The notes beneath the pieces are model-generated. The model saw only the letters and a program-made list of their open reading frames with translations. It did not search any database and had not been told where the DNA came from. Of a stretch of 8,495 bases of DNA, positions 5,594 through 8,495 are shown one piece after another (the first letter of the stretch is position 1; the number at the start of each line of letters is the position of its first letter). This DNA is from Acidobacteriaceae bacterium (GTDB taxonomy: Bacteria > Acidobacteriota > Terriglobia > Terriglobales > Acidobacteriaceae): assembly GCA_030044455.1 (NCBI GenBank), contig JASHVU010000496.1:1-8495 (forward strand), written 5' to 3'. The position numbers and the translations under genes are program-made.

Positions 5594-6406
5594 ATGTCTC
5601 ATCTGATCTCCCTGTTAGATCTCACCGAGACGATCGTCACGATGGCGGTCATTGCGGTCGATCTCGTTGCGCTGACTGCGGCGCTTTCCAGCTCATTCGC
5701 CCGCCGCCTGGCCATTGCCGCACTTGCCGGGGGCTGGGTAGGCTTGGCTGTGTTCCTCGGCGCATCCGGGCGTCTGGCCTTCTCACCGGCGTCTCCCGTG
5801 CCGCTGATCGGCGTTCTGTTCGCCGTATTTCTGTTGACGGTCGGCGCCCTGGCAGTAACCAGCGGAAAGGCTCGCGCCGCCCTCCTCGGAATTCCACCAC
5901 AACTGCTCATCGGCTTGAACGCAATGCGCATCCTCGGTGTCCTCTTTCTGCTGGACTTCGTCGCAGGAAGCCTCAGTGGACCGTTCCCGTTTTTCGCAGG
6001 CTTGGGCGATATCATTACGGGCGCGCTGGCCATTCCGCTCGCGCTGCGGATTGCCCGTTCTAAGGAGCCGTCAGGCCGCACGATCGCAAGATGGAACGCT
6101 TTTGGGGCGCTTGACCTCGTCGTGGCGGTTGGGCTGGGCATCACTTCAGCGGCGGGCAGCCCGCTGCAACTAATCCATGCCGGAGTGGGATCGCAGGCCA
6201 TGCAGTACCTGCCGCTGTCCCTGGTGCCCACGGTGCTCGTGCCGTTCTATCTGCTCACCCACGCGATCATTGCCGCACAGCTGCGAGTTCGCTCCAGGTC
6301 CGTTCCCGGAAAGCTCTCTGCAAGCGCGATGCATCAAATGCCATCTTCAGCAATTGTGTCGAACAAATCGGAATTTCAATTTGACAACGATCCGTTCCGT
6401 GGCTGA
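5594..6406 (+). CDS. Polytopic inner-membrane protein of unknown function
   Basis: 270 residues from the ATG at 5594, chosen because AAGGGG (5581-5586) is seven bases upstream. The ATG at 5573 in the same frame lies inside the operator palindrome. Hydrophobic segments by eye are about 12-32, 38-60, 70-88, 100-122, 130-152, 168-187 and 205-228, giving roughly seven membrane spans. A polar tail of about 40 residues (RVRSRSVPGK onwards) is likely cytoplasmic if the positive-inside rule holds for the Arg-rich stretch. I do not recognise the family and see no catalytic or transporter signature, though intramembrane charges occur (for example Asp in LLDFVAG and GLGDIITG). The divergent tetR with a shared palindrome suggests inducible expression, perhaps in response to a small toxic compound. 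Confidence 0.82.
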   Translation: MSHLISLLDLTETIVTMAVIAVDLVALTAALSSSFARRLAIAALAGGWVGLAVFLGASGRLAFSPASPVPLIGVLFAVFLLTVGALAVTSGKARAALLGIPPQLLIGLNAMRILGVLFLLDFVAGSLSGPFPFFAGLGDIITGALAIPLALRIARSKEPSGRTIARWNAFGALDLVVAVGLGITSAAGSPLQLIHAGVGSQAMQYLPLSLVPTVLVPFYLLTHAIIAAQLRVRSRSVPGKLSASAMHQMPSSAIVSNKSEFQFDNDPFRG

Positions 6407-6501
6407 CTTGGATCTTGCTTCCAAAAGACCAATCCTGGCTCATGGCATCCCGGAAGGAGAGAAAGGGGGTTGATCGTAGATCATCGGGGCCATGAGACAT
6501 G
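6407..6501. other. Convergent spacer between membrane gene and gyrB
   Basis: 95 bp separate two genes that end towards each other. The spacer carries an 8-bp inverted repeat (6439-6446 with 6489-6496) and an inner 5-bp hairpin, TGATC (6471-6475) with GATCA (6479-6483). On the - strand the inner hairpin is followed by a pyrimidine-rich CCCCCTTTCTCTCC run. This could serve as a weak bidirectional terminator, but there is no proper T-tract on either strand. Confidence 0.35.

Positions 6502-8495
<1,994 letters not shown>

Noticed and set aside
5599..6231. 210-codon open frame on the - strand opposite the membrane gene
   Set aside because: The + strand frame has coherent membrane segments and a good ribosome binding site. 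The antisense product is Arg/Pro/Ala-rich shadow sequence.

Overview
The window looks like a piece of a Gram-negative bacterial chromosome, roughly 55-58% GC by eye. The gene content and the proteobacterial-type insert in GyrB would fit a soil acidobacterium or a relative. That placement is an inference from protein style and has low confidence. No tRNA, rRNA, CRISPR array or insertion sequence is visible.

Region 1 (1-4271, + strand) is a selenocysteine island. selA (L-seryl-tRNA(Sec) selenium transferase) is followed directly by selB (the Sec-specific elongation factor). About 110 bp further on is a gene that looks like two unrelated ORFs (3537-3875 and 3912-4271) but is best read as one 244-codon gene with an in-frame TGA at 3873-3875. 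The peptide around that TGA, FGSYT-U-PPF, and the rest of the protein match the iodothyronine deiodinase family. A compact stem-loop with a GGU apical loop lies just after the TGA, at the spacing expected of a bacterial SECIS element. The factors that load and deliver selenocysteine are therefore encoded next to a probable client. This is the main discovery in the window. selC (tRNA-Sec) and selD are not here.

Region 2 (4272-4900) holds about 310 bp of non-coding DNA with a perfect 10-bp inverted repeat, then the 5' part of a gene with a Tat signal peptide. That gene has no credible 3' end: its frame runs on into the antisense of a convergent tetR gene, so it appears truncated.

Region 3 (4901-6406) is a divergent pair: a TetR-family repressor (- strand) and a polytopic membrane protein of unknown function (+ strand). 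Between them is a 26-bp palindrome with 8-bp perfect arms that overlaps the likely promoter of the membrane gene, a classic local repressor arrangement.

Region 4 (6407-8495) is a convergent spacer with an inverted repeat, followed by the C-terminal two-thirds or more of gyrB on the - strand. gyrB runs off the right edge of the window.
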